Source: Providencia manganoxydans
GTDB taxonomy: Bacteria; Pseudomonadota; Gammaproteobacteria; Enterobacterales; Enterobacteriaceae
DNA: 64,000 bases
Reading direction: 5' to 3'
Assembly: GCF_016618195.1 (NCBI RefSeq)
Contig: NZ_CP067099.1
Coordinates: 4,216,001-4,280,000 of the forward strand
Shown: one piece after another, positions 49,085 through 59,157 of the stretch
How the letters are laid out: every line of letters starts with the position of its first letter
Position numbering within the stretch: the first letter of the stretch is position 1
Position numbers and translations under genes: made by a program
Notes under the pieces: generated by a model
What the model was told of the DNA's origin: nothing
Database searches by the model: none
Seen by the model: the letters and a program-made list of their open reading frames with translations, nothing else

Positions 49085-49522
49085 TTACTTCTTACCACGC
49101 GCTAATGGTAGGTTTTCACCTGACCAACCAGCAATCCCTTCTTTCAGGACAAAGACTTTTTCAAAACCGTGTTGCACTAAATGCTCAGCAGGTTTGCCTG
49201 ATTCCATGCCACTTGCAGAAACAACAATCACCGGTTTTTGTTTATGTTTTTCTAACTCACCTAAATTATTATCTTTAATTTCAGAAGGTGTTAAGTTGAT
49301 AGAATCAATAATGTGTCCCTTGCGGAAATCATCACGAGAACGTAAATCCACAATGACTGCCTCTTCTTTATTAATCAGAGCAATCGCCTGCGCGCGAGTG
49401 ATTACTTTTGACTTAGAGAACAAACCTTTAAAGGTCATTACGACCACCGCGACGAGCAGCGCTATCCAAACCAGACTCAATAACATGTTCCGGCTGACAA
49501 ATTGCATGATTTCTTGGATCAT
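49085..49522 (-). CDS. yibN: Rhodanese-like membrane protein YibN
   Basis: Inner-membrane protein with one N-terminal helix (about residues 12-32) and a cytoplasmic rhodanese-like domain, 145 residues. The domain shows [22 protein letters not shown] and [18 protein letters not shown]. The loop that would carry the catalytic Cys reads [13 protein letters not shown] and has no Cys, so sulfurtransferase activity is unlikely. The ATG at 49520-49522 matches the family start; a TTG three codons upstream also lies in frame. It is the first gene of the secB-gpsA-cysE run. Confidence 0.92.
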   Translation of the reverse strand: MIQEIMQFVSRNMLLSLVWIALLVAVVVMTFKGLFSKSKVITRAQAIALINKEEAVIVDLRSRDDFRKGHIIDSINLTPSEIKDNNLGELEKHKQKPVIVVSASGMESGKPAEHLVQHGFEKVFVLKEGIAGWSGENLPLARGKK

Positions 49523-49676
49523 GGGGGGCAATCACTCCCGTTAGTTAAAAATGAATATCAAAGGGCTCAGAGTATACCTTTGTGTTGAGCTAATTACAGC
49601 CAGTTAGCGCAAACTAGATTGATTTTTTTGCGAAACGCTACGCAGAAACGGTCTTTTTTCCAACAAAAACGTCATT

Positions 49677-49806
49677 TATACTCCAAATAATTAATGTGCA
49701 GTTAGGCAACAAATGAACCAGCCACTAGACGCATGCCTAAGTAGGTCGCTGACTCAGGTCACCATGCCTTAACCAAAGGTGCTGCAACTTGAGCTATAAA
49801 GAGTAT
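49677..49806. repeat. ERIC element
   Basis: It starts TATACTCCAAATAATTAATG and ends GCAACTTGAGCTATAAAGAG, 130 bp. The centre is diverged. Confidence 0.8.
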
Positions 49807-49960
49807 CACTCTCAATATAGACCTATAATCCATCCTATCACAAACCCATTACCCCTCAAAAAGTCACGAATAAAGAGGATCTATACTCGGTTTAGCTAAA
49901 ATTTAGCCCATAATATTTGATTTAATGATACTAATTAGCGAGATAAGCGATACAATCAAT

Positions 49961-50057
49961 TATACTCTAGATCATTCTAGGTGCGGCTAGGCGATAAGTA
50001 AGCGTAGTCACTTCGACTTCAACGAAAAGCGCTACAGCATGAAGTATGGCGGGTATA
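49961..50057. repeat. ERIC element, internally shortened
   Basis: Both ends are clear (TATACTCTAGATCATTCTAG and GAAGTATGGCGGGTATA) but the element is only 97 bp, so about 30 bp of the core is missing. Confidence 0.82.
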
Positions 50058-50226
50058 GATTAAAAAATAATGGCGGCGAAACCATAGCTAACCTGTCATG
50101 TTAAATCACAGTGTAGCCTTTTGGTTTATCACTGTTTATTTTGTAAGATTCAGAATTGGGCACTGGTAACCATACCTATCAGATGAAATAATTAGCTATC
50201 GTATTTATTCGAGGTTTTCTATCAGA

Positions 50227-51519
50227 ATGGCCAATATATATAACCGGATGAAAATAACCTTTATTCGTCAGGCTATTACCTCAGCACTGTTTGCTTGTGG
50301 ATTAATAGCGCTATCGCCAACTCAGGTGATGGCGGCCAATCAGATCACCCAAAATAAAGATCAGCTACAAAATTTACTGCAAAATATCGCTGAAAAAGAG
50401 AAAAGCGTCAAAGATCAACAAGCAAAACGAGCGGCGTTGCTTAATCAGCTTCAACAGCAAGAAAAAAATATTTCAGCGGTAGGTCGTGGGCTTCATGAAA
50501 TACAAACTGAATTAAAACAATTAGATAAAGAAATATCTACCTTAAATAGTAATATTACGCGCCTACAAAAACAAAAAGCCGCACATGAAAAACTACTGGC
50601 TGAACAACTCGATTCTGCATTCCGTTTGGGTAAACACCAAGGTCTATCACTGTTTTTAAAAGGTGAGGAAGGCCAACGTGAAGAGCGGATCCTCGCTTAT
50701 TACAGTTATCTTAACCAAGCCCGTGAAAAAAATATCAAACAACTCGAAGAAACAACGCTTGAACTCAATCAGCAAAAGCAGCTAGAACAGAAAAAACAAG
50801 CTGAGCAAAAAGCCGCGTTAGCCAAACAGCAGCAAGAAAAACGCAAGTTGGATAATGCTCAAGCAGCTCGTAAGCAAACACTTACTGCGCTTGAAAGTAC
50901 GTTAAAAGAAGATCAAAAAAATCTCGCTGTGATGAAACAAAACGAGTCCCGACTGCGTGATAAAATAGCTCGAGCAGAGCGTGAAGCCAAAGCGAGAGCG
51001 GAACGTGAAGCACGTGAAGCGGCGCGTATTCGTGCAGAAGTTGCCGAAAAAGAACGTAAAGCGAAGCAAACTGGTACTTCTTATAAACCATCCGAAAGTG
51101 AGCGTTCACTCATGTCGCGAACTGGGGGACTTGGTCGCCCAGCGGGGCAAGCTTTGTGGCCAGTTCGAGGGCAAACGCTGCATAATTATGGCGAGGCAAT
51201 TTCAGGCGAGCTGCGCTGGAAAGGCATGGTTATTGGTGCCAATGAAGGTACCCAAGTGAAAGCGATCGCCGATGGTCGTGTTTTACTGGCTGACTGGCTG
51301 CAAGGTTATGGTCTGGTTGTGGTGGTTGAGCATGGTAAGGGTGACATGAGTTTATATGGCTATAACCAAAGCGCACTGGTTAATGTAGGCCAAGAAGTGC
51401 GCGCGGGTCAGCCTATTGCATTAGTGGGAAGTAGTGGTGGTCAGGAACGCCCTGCACTGTACTTCGAAATTCGCCGGCAGGGTAAAACAGTTAACCCTCG
51501 CCCTTGGCTAGGTCGATAG
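50227..51519 (+). CDS. envC: Murein hydrolase activator EnvC
   Basis: Periplasmic activator of the amidases AmiA and AmiB at the division site, working with FtsEX. The 430-residue product has a signal peptide ending near VMAANQ, two long coiled-coil segments (about residues 40-120 and 160-270, rich in Gln, Lys and Glu) and a C-terminal LytM-like domain: ELRWKGMVIGANEGTQVKAI, then VVVEHGKGDMSLYGYNQSAL and YFEIRRQGKTVNPRPWLGR. The LytM domain lacks the zinc ligands of active peptidases, as expected for an activator. An ATG at 50248 is an alternative start. yibQ follows directly. Confidence 0.96.
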   Translation: MANIYNRMKITFIRQAITSALFACGLIALSPTQVMAANQITQNKDQLQNLLQNIAEKEKSVKDQQAKRAALLNQLQQQEKNISAVGRGLHEIQTELKQLDKEISTLNSNITRLQKQKAAHEKLLAEQLDSAFRLGKHQGLSLFLKGEEGQREERILAYYSYLNQAREKNIKQLEETTLELNQQKQLEQKKQAEQKAALAKQQQEKRKLDNAQAARKQTLTALESTLKEDQKNLAVMKQNESRLRDKIARAEREAKARAEREAREAARIRAEVAEKERKAKQTGTSYKPSESERSLMSRTGGLGRPAGQALWPVRGQTLHNYGEAISGELRWKGMVIGANEGTQVKAIADGRVLLADWLQGYGLVVVVEHGKGDMSLYGYNQSALVNVGQEVRAGQPIALVGSSGGQERPALYFEIRRQGKTVNPRPWLGR

Positions 51520-51557
51520 ACAACAAAATAGCCGAAAAAATTGTTAGGAAAATAAAT

Positions 51558-52550
51558 ATGTTGAAACACCAGCCTTCTAAGTTACTCATTGGTTTATCGT
51601 TGTTAATGGTGACTCTTCAGGCTAGTGCGGCAAAATTAGCGATAGTCATTGATGATTTTGGCTATCGCACTAAGGAAGATAACCAAATATTAGCACTACC
51701 AACGCCTATTACTATTGCCATTCTTCCTGACTCCCCTCATGGTAAACAGGTTGCCACAAAAGCACACCAGCAGGGTCGAGAAATTATTATTCACATGCCA
51801 ATGAAACCATTGAGCAAACAGCCGTTAGAGAAAAATACCCTAGCGCCTTCAATGAGCGCAGAAGAAGTTGATCGCATCATTAAACGCGCCATTGGCCAAG
51901 TGCCTTATGCAACCGGTATGAATAATCATATGGGCAGTGAAATGACATCGAGTCTTTCAGGCATGCGCAATGTAATGGGCTCACTTTCTCAGTCTAATTT
52001 CTTCTTTTTAGATAGCGTCACCATCGGTAATACTCAAGCCGCGAATGCAGCAAAAGAGTTTGGTGTCCCTGTTGTTCGTCGAAACATCTTTCTTGATAAT
52101 CATCAATCAGAAGAAGAAACTCGCATTCAACTTAATAAGGCCGTTGCCTATGCACGTAAAAATGGTAGTGCCATTGCAATTGGCCACCCACACCCATCGA
52201 CAGTACGTGCATTACAAAAATATTTACCACAACTGCCAGCAGATATTGAATTAGTCGCGGTTAGTGCATTACTGAATGGTCATGAAATGCCAAAACAAGA
52301 CAAACCGCTGAAAATGCAGCCTGAACAGCCAAAACCATTGCCTAATGACCCCCCTGTAATGCCAAAAGATAAGCATCCTCAGTTGATCCATGTGGGGACT
52401 TGTGAATTTGAACTGTCAGAAAATCAAACGGTTAAATTAAGTGGTATTCAGTTTTTAATGTCAGTGGTTGAATCTCTTTATCAAGACAAAACGTTACAGC
52501 CATTATTATTAAACAGTAAAAAACCCCTGTTTTCTCAACAAAAACCATAG
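51558..52550 (+). CDS. yibQ: Divergent polysaccharide deacetylase family protein YibQ
   Basis: Exported protein with a polysaccharide deacetylase-like (NodB-related) fold, 330 residues. A signal peptide ends near ASAAK. KLAIVIDDFGYR holds the Asp-Asp pair, and IHMPMKPLSKQPLEKNTL, NNHMGSEMTS and IGHPHPSTVRALQK hold the usual His positions. Its precise substrate is not established. AGGA about 9 bases upstream supports the ATG at 51558. It lies 38 bases after envC, as in E. coli. The proline-rich segment after residue 255 differs from E. coli. Confidence 0.93.
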   Translation: MLKHQPSKLLIGLSLLMVTLQASAAKLAIVIDDFGYRTKEDNQILALPTPITIAILPDSPHGKQVATKAHQQGREIIIHMPMKPLSKQPLEKNTLAPSMSAEEVDRIIKRAIGQVPYATGMNNHMGSEMTSSLSGMRNVMGSLSQSNFFFLDSVTIGNTQAANAAKEFGVPVVRRNIFLDNHQSEEETRIQLNKAVAYARKNGSAIAIGHPHPSTVRALQKYLPQLPADIELVAVSALLNGHEMPKQDKPLKMQPEQPKPLPNDPPVMPKDKHPQLIHVGTCEFELSENQTVKLSGIQFLMSVVESLYQDKTLQPLLLNSKKPLFSQQKP

Positions 52551-52558
52551 ACCGCCTA

Positions 52559-52588
52559 ACGGATTGCTGCCATTAAACAGCAATCCGT
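52559..52588. terminator. Bidirectional terminator between yibQ and tdh
   Basis: ACGGATTGCTG and CAGCAATCCGT form a perfect 11-bp stem with an 8-base loop in the 45-base gap between two convergent genes. Confidence 0.7.
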
Positions 52589-52595
52589 ATTTGGA

Positions 52596-53624
52596 TCATT
52601 CATCCCAATTTAAAATCACTTTACCTGATTGGCCTGAACGCATAATGTCGAAGCCTTTTTGGAAGTCATCGATAGAAAATTGATGGGTAATAATAGGTGA
52701 GAGGTCGAGACCTGATTGAATAAGCGTCGCCATTTTATACCAAGTTTCAAACATCTCACGACCATAAATACCTTTAATAAATAGCCCTTTGAAAATCACC
52801 TGCCCCCAATCGATCGCCATTTCCGAGGAAGGGATCCCCAACAGAGCAATACGCCCGCCGTGATTCATGGTTTCTAGCATAGAATGAAATGCTGCTGGGG
52901 AGCCAGACACTTCCAACGCCACATCAAAACCTTCTTGCATACCTAATTCTTTCATTACATCTTTAAGATTTTCACGACTGACATTCACGGCGCGAGTGAC
53001 GCCCATTTTTTTAGCAAGTTCGAGTCGATAATCATTAACATCAGTGATCACAACATGGCGTGCGCCAACGTGCCGACACACTGCGGCAGCCATAATTCCA
53101 ATCGGCCCCGCCCCTGAAACTAAAACATCTTCCCCTACTAAATCAAATGACAGCGCAGTATGAACAGCATTACCAAACGGATCGAAAATAGCCGCAATTT
53201 CATCTGGAATATTATCGGGGATCTTGAATGCATTAAAGGCAGGTAGCACAAGGTATTGTGCAAAGCACCCTGGGCGATTTACCCCAACACCAACCGTATT
53301 TCGACATAAATGTGTACGGCCACCTCGACAGTTCCGACAGTGTCCGCAGGTAATGTGCCCTTCACCTGACACCCTATCGCCTATTTTAAAACCTTTAACT
53401 TCCTGTCCTATTTCAACAATTTCGCCAATATACTCATGACCTACAACCATCGGAACAGGGATAGTTTTTTGCGACCATTCATCCCAGTTATAGATATGCA
53501 CATCCGTACCACAAATTGCGGTTTTACGGATCTTAATCATCACATCATTGTGCCCAAGTTCCGGTTTCGGCACATCTGTCATCCATATACCTGGTTCTGC
53601 TTTTAATTTGGACAATGCTTTCAT
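52596..53624 (-). CDS. tdh: L-threonine 3-dehydrogenase Tdh
   Basis: Zinc medium-chain dehydrogenase that oxidises threonine to 2-amino-3-ketobutyrate, which Kbl then cleaves. The 342-residue protein shows the catalytic zinc site [17 protein letters not shown] and [14 protein letters not shown], the structural zinc Cys cluster [19 protein letters not shown], and the NAD loop [14 protein letters not shown]. It follows kbl with 23 bases between, forming the kbl-tdh operon. Confidence 0.98.
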   Translation of the reverse strand: MKALSKLKAEPGIWMTDVPKPELGHNDVMIKIRKTAICGTDVHIYNWDEWSQKTIPVPMVVGHEYIGEIVEIGQEVKGFKIGDRVSGEGHITCGHCRNCRGGRTHLCRNTVGVGVNRPGCFAQYLVLPAFNAFKIPDNIPDEIAAIFDPFGNAVHTALSFDLVGEDVLVSGAGPIGIMAAAVCRHVGARHVVITDVNDYRLELAKKMGVTRAVNVSRENLKDVMKELGMQEGFDVALEVSGSPAAFHSMLETMNHGGRIALLGIPSSEMAIDWGQVIFKGLFIKGIYGREMFETWYKMATLIQSGLDLSPIITHQFSIDDFQKGFDIMRSGQSGKVILNWDE

Positions 53625-53647
53625 AGAGTGGCCTTATTTAATGATCA

Positions 53648-54844
53648 TTAAGCAATGACACCTAATTTTTTGCCAATGCGGGTGAATGCGTCAACAACAC
53701 GTAGGATATCCTCTTCACTATGAGCAGCAGACATTTGCGTGCGAATACGCGCCTGCCCTTGAGGAACAACAGGGTAGAAGAAACCGGTAACATAGATCCC
53801 TTCTCCAAGTAATTCATTGGCGAAAACCTGTGCTAGTGCAGCATCGCCTAACATAACTGGGATGATGGCATGATCCGCTCCCGCTAAGGTGAAGCCCGCA
53901 GCAGACATTTTTTCGCGGAACAAGGCCGCGTTGCGCCATAAACGTGCGCGTCGCTCGCCCCCCTCACTCATCATATCGATAACTTTAATTGAAGCGGCAA
54001 CAATTGCTGGGGCTAAGGAGTTAGAAAATAAATAAGGACGGGAACGTTGGCGTAACCACTCTACCACCTCTTTTTTCGCTGCCGTATAACCTCCTGAAGC
54101 CCCACCGAGAGCTTTACCCAATGTGCCAGTAATAATGTCAACACGCCCCATAACATCGCAATATTCATGGGTGCCGCGACCATTTTTACCAACAAAACCA
54201 ACCGCATGAGAGTCATCCACCATCACCAGTGCTTGGAATTCATCAGCAAGATCACAAATGGCTTTCAGGTTAGCTATCACACCATCCATTGAAAATACCC
54301 CATCCGTTGCGATCAAAATATGTCGAGCTCCCGCAGCTTTAGCATCTTCAAGGCATGCCCTTAATTCAGCCATATCATTATTTGGATAACGATAGCGCTT
54401 AGCCTTACACAAACGTACACCATCAATAATCGATGCATGGTTAAGTGCATCCGAAATCACTACATCTTCAGGCCCTAACAGAGTTTCGAATAAGCCACCA
54501 TTCGCGTCAAAACAGGAGGAATAGAGGATGCTATCTTCCATACCTAAAAAATCCGCCAGTTTTTTTTCTAATTGTTTATGGGCGTCTTGTGTACCACAGA
54601 TAAAACGCACTGAAGCCATACCAAAACCATGGCTATCCATACCTTGCTTGGCGGCTTCAATAAGATCAGGATGATTAGCTAAACCGAGGTAATTATTAGC
54701 ACAAAAATTAACCACATGCTGACCTCCAGCAATTTCAATATCAGCATCTTGCGATGAGGTAATAATGCGCTCGTTTTTGAATAAACCTGCGGCCTCAGTT
54801 TCATTGAGTTGTTGTTTGATTTGCTGATAAAATTGCTGCGACAT
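53648..54844 (-). CDS. kbl: 2-amino-3-ketobutyrate CoA ligase Kbl
   Basis: PLP enzyme converting 2-amino-3-ketobutyrate and CoA to glycine and acetyl-CoA. With the start at 54842-54844 it is 398 residues, the E. coli length; GGAG lies 7 bases upstream, and the frame stays open 8 codons further. [17 protein letters not shown], the PLP-phosphate loop [12 protein letters not shown], the Asp in [11 protein letters not shown] and the PLP Lys in [14 protein letters not shown] are present. It is divergent from hldD. Confidence 0.98.
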   Translation of the reverse strand: MSQQFYQQIKQQLNETEAAGLFKNERIITSSQDADIEIAGGQHVVNFCANNYLGLANHPDLIEAAKQGMDSHGFGMASVRFICGTQDAHKQLEKKLADFLGMEDSILYSSCFDANGGLFETLLGPEDVVISDALNHASIIDGVRLCKAKRYRYPNNDMAELRACLEDAKAAGARHILIATDGVFSMDGVIANLKAICDLADEFQALVMVDDSHAVGFVGKNGRGTHEYCDVMGRVDIITGTLGKALGGASGGYTAAKKEVVEWLRQRSRPYLFSNSLAPAIVAASIKVIDMMSEGGERRARLWRNAALFREKMSAAGFTLAGADHAIIPVMLGDAALAQVFANELLGEGIYVTGFFYPVVPQGQARIRTQMSAAHSEEDILRVVDAFTRIGKKLGVIA

Positions 54845-55045
54845 GATGTTCTCCCATAACTTAACCATTTCTAGAGTTTAATAATAGACACCAGAACTAT
54901 CGACTTACGCAGCATAAATAAGTTAAGTTTGTAGCCAAGATCACGATCATTAGCTTATAAAAATATCGCGAGTAGAATGTTTACCTATCAGTTAAAGCTG
55001 TTGTCACCCTATATAAATGTTATTATGGAAAGATTCATATTCTGT

Positions 55046-55188
55046 ATAGACTCTAAATCATTCGAGGGGCAGCTAGGCGGCAAGTGAATGAGTCGCTAGG
55101 AGCATAGAAAACGATGTGGCTGATGCGAGTGAGCGTAGTCACTTCGACTTCAACAAAAAGCGCTGCAACTTGAAGTATGACGAGTATA
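55046..55188. repeat. ERIC element
   Basis: It starts TATAGACTCTAAATCATTCG and ends CTTGAAGTATGACGAGTATA, 143 bp. The core GCTAGGAGCATAGAA and GCGAGTGAGCGTAGTCAC is well kept. It occupies most of the 369-base gap between kbl and hldD, ending 25 bases before the hldD ATG. Confidence 0.9.
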
Positions 55189-55213
55189 TCATTAACCCAC
55201 TGAGGTACACCCG

Positions 55214-56152
55214 ATGATCATAGTCACTGGCGGAGCTGGTTTTATTGGTAGTAACATTGTGAAGGCATTAAATGATGCTGGCCGCACCGATATTTTAGTT
55301 GTCGATAACCTGAAAGATGGTACGAAATTCGCTAACCTTGTTGATCTCGATATCGCTGATTACATGGATAAAGAAGAGTTCATTGTCAGTGTGATGGCGG
55401 GTGATGACTTTGGTGATATTGATGCGATATTCCATGAAGGAGCTTGCTCATCAACCACCGAGTGGGATGGAAAATACATGATGGATAACAACTATCAGTT
55501 TTCCAAAGAGCTCCTGCATTTCTGCTTAGATCGTGAAATACCTTTTCTCTACGCATCTTCAGCTGCAACCTATGGTGGCCGTAGTGATAACTTCATTGAA
55601 GAACGCCAATTCGAAAAGCCATTAAACGTTTACGGTTACTCCAAATTCCAGTTCGACCAATATGTACGTAATATTTTGCCTGAAGCGCAATCACAAGTGT
55701 GCGGCTTCCGTTATTTCAACGTTTATGGACCACGTGAAAACCATAAAGGCAGTATGGCCAGTGTGGCTTATCATTTAAATAAGCAAATTAACGAAGGGCA
55801 AAATCCAAAGCTCTTTGAAGGTAGCGAAACTTTCCGTCGCGATTTCATTTACGTTGGTGATGTTGCTGCCGTCAATTTATGGTTCTGGCAGAATAATGTG
55901 TCAGGGATTTTTAACTGCGGTACGGGCCGTGCAGAATCTTTCCAAGCTGTTGCTGATGCAGTCACGCAGTTCCACAATGATAAAAACGTTTCTGTTGAAT
56001 ACATTGAGTTCCCTGAGAAACTCAAAGGTCGCTATCAAAGCTTTACCCAAGCGGACATGACTAAATTACGCGCAGCAGGCTATCAGGCACCATTTAAAAC
56101 GGTGGCCGAAGGTGTCGCTGAGTACATGCAGTGGCTGAATCAAGCAGACTAA
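55214..56152 (+). CDS. hldD: ADP-L-glycero-D-manno-heptose 6-epimerase HldD
   Basis: Final step in making the ADP-heptose donor for the LPS inner core. The 312-residue SDR enzyme has the loop [37 protein letters not shown], the catalytic [13 protein letters not shown] and [20 protein letters not shown]. It is the first gene of the hldD-waaF-waaC operon, 10 bases before waaF. An ERIC element lies immediately upstream, within the likely promoter region. Confidence 0.98.
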   Translation: MIIVTGGAGFIGSNIVKALNDAGRTDILVVDNLKDGTKFANLVDLDIADYMDKEEFIVSVMAGDDFGDIDAIFHEGACSSTTEWDGKYMMDNNYQFSKELLHFCLDREIPFLYASSAATYGGRSDNFIEERQFEKPLNVYGYSKFQFDQYVRNILPEAQSQVCGFRYFNVYGPRENHKGSMASVAYHLNKQINEGQNPKLFEGSETFRRDFIYVGDVAAVNLWFWQNNVSGIFNCGTGRAESFQAVADAVTQFHNDKNVSVEYIEFPEKLKGRYQSFTQADMTKLRAAGYQAPFKTVAEGVAEYMQWLNQAD

Positions 56153-56162
56153 TAAATAATCT

Positions 56163-57209
56163 ATGAAAATATTGGTGATCGGCCCCTCTTGGGTAGGGGA
56201 TATGATGATGTCACAAAGCCTTTATCGTACATTAAAGGCGCAATATCCTCACGCACAAATCGATGTGATGGCGCCACAATGGTGTCGTCCTCTTTTAGCA
56301 AAAATGCCAGAGGTCAATGCAGCGATCCCTATGCCACTCGGTCACGGCGCTCTCGCTATTGGTGAGCGCCGGCAACTCGGTATTAGCCTGCGTAACCATA
56401 ACTATGACCAAGCGATCGTGTTACCTAACTCATTTAAGTCTGCCTTAATACCGTTTTTTGCAAAAATCGCCAAACGTACTGGCTGGCGTGGTGAAATGCG
56501 TTACGGTTTGCTTAATGATATCCGAACTTTAGATAAAACCGCATTTCCTCTTATGGTACAGCGTTATGTAGCACTTGCTTATGATAAGCACACTATCCAT
56601 AACGCAACCGATATTCCTGAGCCTATCCTGTGGCCAAAACTAGCCGTTAAACAGCAAGAAGTTATTGATGCCGCTAACACATTTAATATCGATACTTCAC
56701 GCCCGATTATTGGTTTCTGCGCCGGTGCCGAATTTGGTCCAGCGAAACGTTGGCCTCACTATCATTACGCAACTTTAGCAGAGCAGCTAATCAGTGAAAA
56801 AGGTTATCAAGTGCTGTTATTTGGTTCACAAAAAGACCATGAGGCAGGCGAAGACATCAAACAGAGCCTAACGGATACGGCTCGCGAGCATTGTATTAAC
56901 CTCGCAGGTAAGACATCGTTAGAACAAGCCGTTAACTTAATAGCTAGCTGCCAAGCCGTTATTACTAACGATTCAGGTTTAATGCACGTTGCAGCAGCAC
57001 TAGATAAACCACTCGTTGCTTTATATGGCCCTAGCAGCCCTGATTTTACGCCGCCGTTATCAAATAAAGCGGAAGTGATCCGCCTAATCAGCGGATACCA
57101 TAAAGTACGCAAAGGCGATGGCGAAAGTGGTTATCATCAAAGTTTAATCGATATCCAGCCTAAATTAGTCATCGAAGCTCTCGCTCGCTTACAAATAGGT
57201 TTCGATTAA
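56163..57209 (+). CDS. waaF: ADP-heptose:LPS heptosyltransferase II WaaF
   Basis: GT9 transferase adding the second heptose to the LPS inner core at the inner membrane. The 348-residue protein opens KILVIGPSWVGDMMMSQSLY, has the donor-binding GFCAGAEFGPAKRWP and the conserved TNDSGLMHVAAALDKPLVALYG. The stop overlaps the waaC start by one base (TAATG). Confidence 0.97.
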   Translation: MKILVIGPSWVGDMMMSQSLYRTLKAQYPHAQIDVMAPQWCRPLLAKMPEVNAAIPMPLGHGALAIGERRQLGISLRNHNYDQAIVLPNSFKSALIPFFAKIAKRTGWRGEMRYGLLNDIRTLDKTAFPLMVQRYVALAYDKHTIHNATDIPEPILWPKLAVKQQEVIDAANTFNIDTSRPIIGFCAGAEFGPAKRWPHYHYATLAEQLISEKGYQVLLFGSQKDHEAGEDIKQSLTDTAREHCINLAGKTSLEQAVNLIASCQAVITNDSGLMHVAAALDKPLVALYGPSSPDFTPPLSNKAEVIRLISGYHKVRKGDGESGYHQSLIDIQPKLVIEALARLQIGFD

Positions 57210-58171
57210 TGCGTGTGCTTTTAGTCAAAACATCATCCATGGGGGATGTCTTACATTCCCTACCTGCATTAACCGATGCTCAGCACGTTTTTCCTGAGAT
57301 CCAGTTTGATTGGGCCGTCGAGGAAGGATTTGCACAAATTCCAACTTGGCACAGTGCGGTTAACCAAGTGATCCCCGTTGCAATAAGACGTTGGCGTAAA
57401 AATTGGTTTTCAGCACCGATCCGTGCTGAACGAGCGGCATTTCGTCAACAACTTACTGCAACTCACTATGATGCCGTTATTGATGCGCAAGGGCTACTTA
57501 AGAGCGCATTTTTAGTGACGCGCCTCGCCCATGGTGCAAAACATGGTTATGATCGCCACAGCATACGCGAACCGATTGCCAGTTTTTTTTATGACTACAA
57601 ACATCAAATCAGTAAGCAACAGCATGCTGTAGAGCGCATTCGCCAATTGTTTGCCGCAAGCCTTGGCTATGATTGCCCAAAAACACAAGGTGACTACGCC
57701 ATCGCCCAGCACTTTTTACATGCACCCACAGAGTTACAAGGTGAGTATGTCGTTTTCTTGCACTCGACAACGCGTGATGATAAACATTGGCCAGAAGAAC
57801 ATTGGCGTAGCTTAATCGCTCTTATGGCTGAAAGTGGTGTCAAAATAAAATTACCTTGGGGTGCCGAACATGAGTATCAAAGGGCACTACGTCTTGCTGA
57901 AGGATTTGACTTTGTCGACGTTTTACCCAAACTCACCTTGGCCGAAGTGGCACTTCAAATTGCCAATGCAAAGGCTGTTGTCTCTGTTGATACTGGTCTT
58001 AGTCACTTAACCGCAGCGCTGGATAAGACGAATTTTACCCTATTCGGCCCAACAGACCCTGGGTTAATCGGCGGCTATGGTTTAGGCCAACATGAGATTA
58101 AGTCAGTAGATAAGACAATGAAGTCGATTGAACCCGATCTTGTCTTTAAACAGTTGAAAAATTCTTTGTAA
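57209..58171 (+). CDS. waaC: ADP-heptose:LPS heptosyltransferase I WaaC
   Basis: GT9 transferase adding the first heptose to Kdo2-lipid A. The 320-residue protein opens MRVLLVKTSSMGDVLHSLPA, with DWAVEEGFAQIPTWH, VIDAQGLLKSA and the donor site VSVDTGLSHLTAALDKTNFTL. It is translationally coupled to waaF. A short AT-rich gap and an unrelated-looking gene follow. Confidence 0.97.
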   Translation: MRVLLVKTSSMGDVLHSLPALTDAQHVFPEIQFDWAVEEGFAQIPTWHSAVNQVIPVAIRRWRKNWFSAPIRAERAAFRQQLTATHYDAVIDAQGLLKSAFLVTRLAHGAKHGYDRHSIREPIASFFYDYKHQISKQQHAVERIRQLFAASLGYDCPKTQGDYAIAQHFLHAPTELQGEYVVFLHSTTRDDKHWPEEHWRSLIALMAESGVKIKLPWGAEHEYQRALRLAEGFDFVDVLPKLTLAEVALQIANAKAVVSVDTGLSHLTAALDKTNFTLFGPTDPGLIGGYGLGQHEIKSVDKTMKSIEPDLVFKQLKNSL

Positions 58172-58241
58172 GTTTGACGATATGTTAACCTATATATTAT
58201 ACCTAATTCTGCCCTTAAACTAACAGATATTATTATTTATT

Positions 58242-59102
58242 ATGAATAAATCAATAACGATAGTCACAGCCTTTTTTGATATAGGCAGAGGTAATTGGAA
58301 TAGAGAACATGGGCGTTCTAATTCTTTGGAACGCTCTAATGATACCTATTTGAATTATTTTAAAAAATTAGCAAAACTAGACAATAAAATTATTATCTAT
58401 ACAACATCTAATTTTAAGGACAAAATCTTAGATATAAGAAAAGGTAAACCAACCCACGTAATTACTATTGATCTCAAGAAAAAATTTAAATTTATCCTTG
58501 AAAAAATAGCAACAATTCAAAATAGTGATACATTTAAAAATTTAATTGACCCTAAATTATTACGCCACCCTGAATATTGGTCATCTGAATATGTTTTGAT
58601 TAATAATTTAAAACCTTTTTTTGTTAAAAAAGCCATTGACTTAAATTTAGTTGAGAGTGAATTAGCTGCATGGGTTGATTTTGGTTATGTCCGAAATAAT
58701 AAAACTCTTTATGGTATCACTGAGTGGTATCACCCGTTTGATCAAAATAAAATTCATTTTTTTTCCATTAAAAATACGTTGGATCTAACGGATGAGAAGG
58801 CAGTATTAGAAAAAGTTCTAAATAATGATCCTCACATCATTGGGGGAGTATTAGTTGCAGGTAAAGAAAAATGGCCTGAATTCTACAAAATAGTTTTCAA
58901 AACACAAAAAGACTTTCTTTCATCAGGTATCATAGATGATGATCAGGGCATATCTTTAACATGCGCAAGTAAATACCCATCCGTTTTTCAATTAAATTAT
59001 TTAGGTCATATGAGATGGTTTAGAGTATTTCGACTATTCCATGACGGTTCAAAATCAAACAGGTTTGTTCGTTTAGGTATTTTGTTGCGGTTAATCAAAT
59101 AA
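58242..59102 (+). CDS. HtrL/YibB (WlaTC) family protein
   Basis: 286-residue cytoplasmic-looking protein of the HtrL_YibB family, sometimes annotated as a glycosyltransferase-related family. The N-terminus ITIVTAFFDIGRGNWN, then ERSNDTYLNYFKKLAKLDN, VWVDFGY-like AAWVDFGYVRNN and HIIGGVLVAGKEKWPEFY are characteristic. In E. coli yibB also lies beside the kbl/hldD genes. It is more AT-rich than waaC and may have arrived with a core-region exchange. The catalytic role is not established. Confidence 0.82.
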   Translation: MNKSITIVTAFFDIGRGNWNREHGRSNSLERSNDTYLNYFKKLAKLDNKIIIYTTSNFKDKILDIRKGKPTHVITIDLKKKFKFILEKIATIQNSDTFKNLIDPKLLRHPEYWSSEYVLINNLKPFFVKKAIDLNLVESELAAWVDFGYVRNNKTLYGITEWYHPFDQNKIHFFSIKNTLDLTDEKAVLEKVLNNDPHIIGGVLVAGKEKWPEFYKIVFKTQKDFLSSGIIDDDQGISLTCASKYPSVFQLNYLGHMRWFRVFRLFHDGSKSNRFVRLGILLRLIK

Positions 59103-59117
59103 GTTAGTATTTAGTTT

Positions 59118-59149
59118 ATAGAGTGCCTTGATGCACTGAGACACTCTAT
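59118..59149. terminator. Possible terminator between convergent genes
   Basis: ATAGAGTG and CACTCTAT (8 bp) surround 16 bases in the 55-base gap between the HtrL gene and the GT39-like gene. The tail is not T-rich. Confidence 0.4.
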
Positions 59150-59157
59150 CTTGTACA

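Larger units (their letters stand above)
49523..50226. other. Gene-free gap where gpmM lies in E. coli
   Basis: About 700 bases between divergent yibN and envC. Two ERIC elements (49677-49806 and 49961-50057) fill much of it. E. coli has gpmM (yibO) between these genes; I see no trace of it here. Confidence 0.6.
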
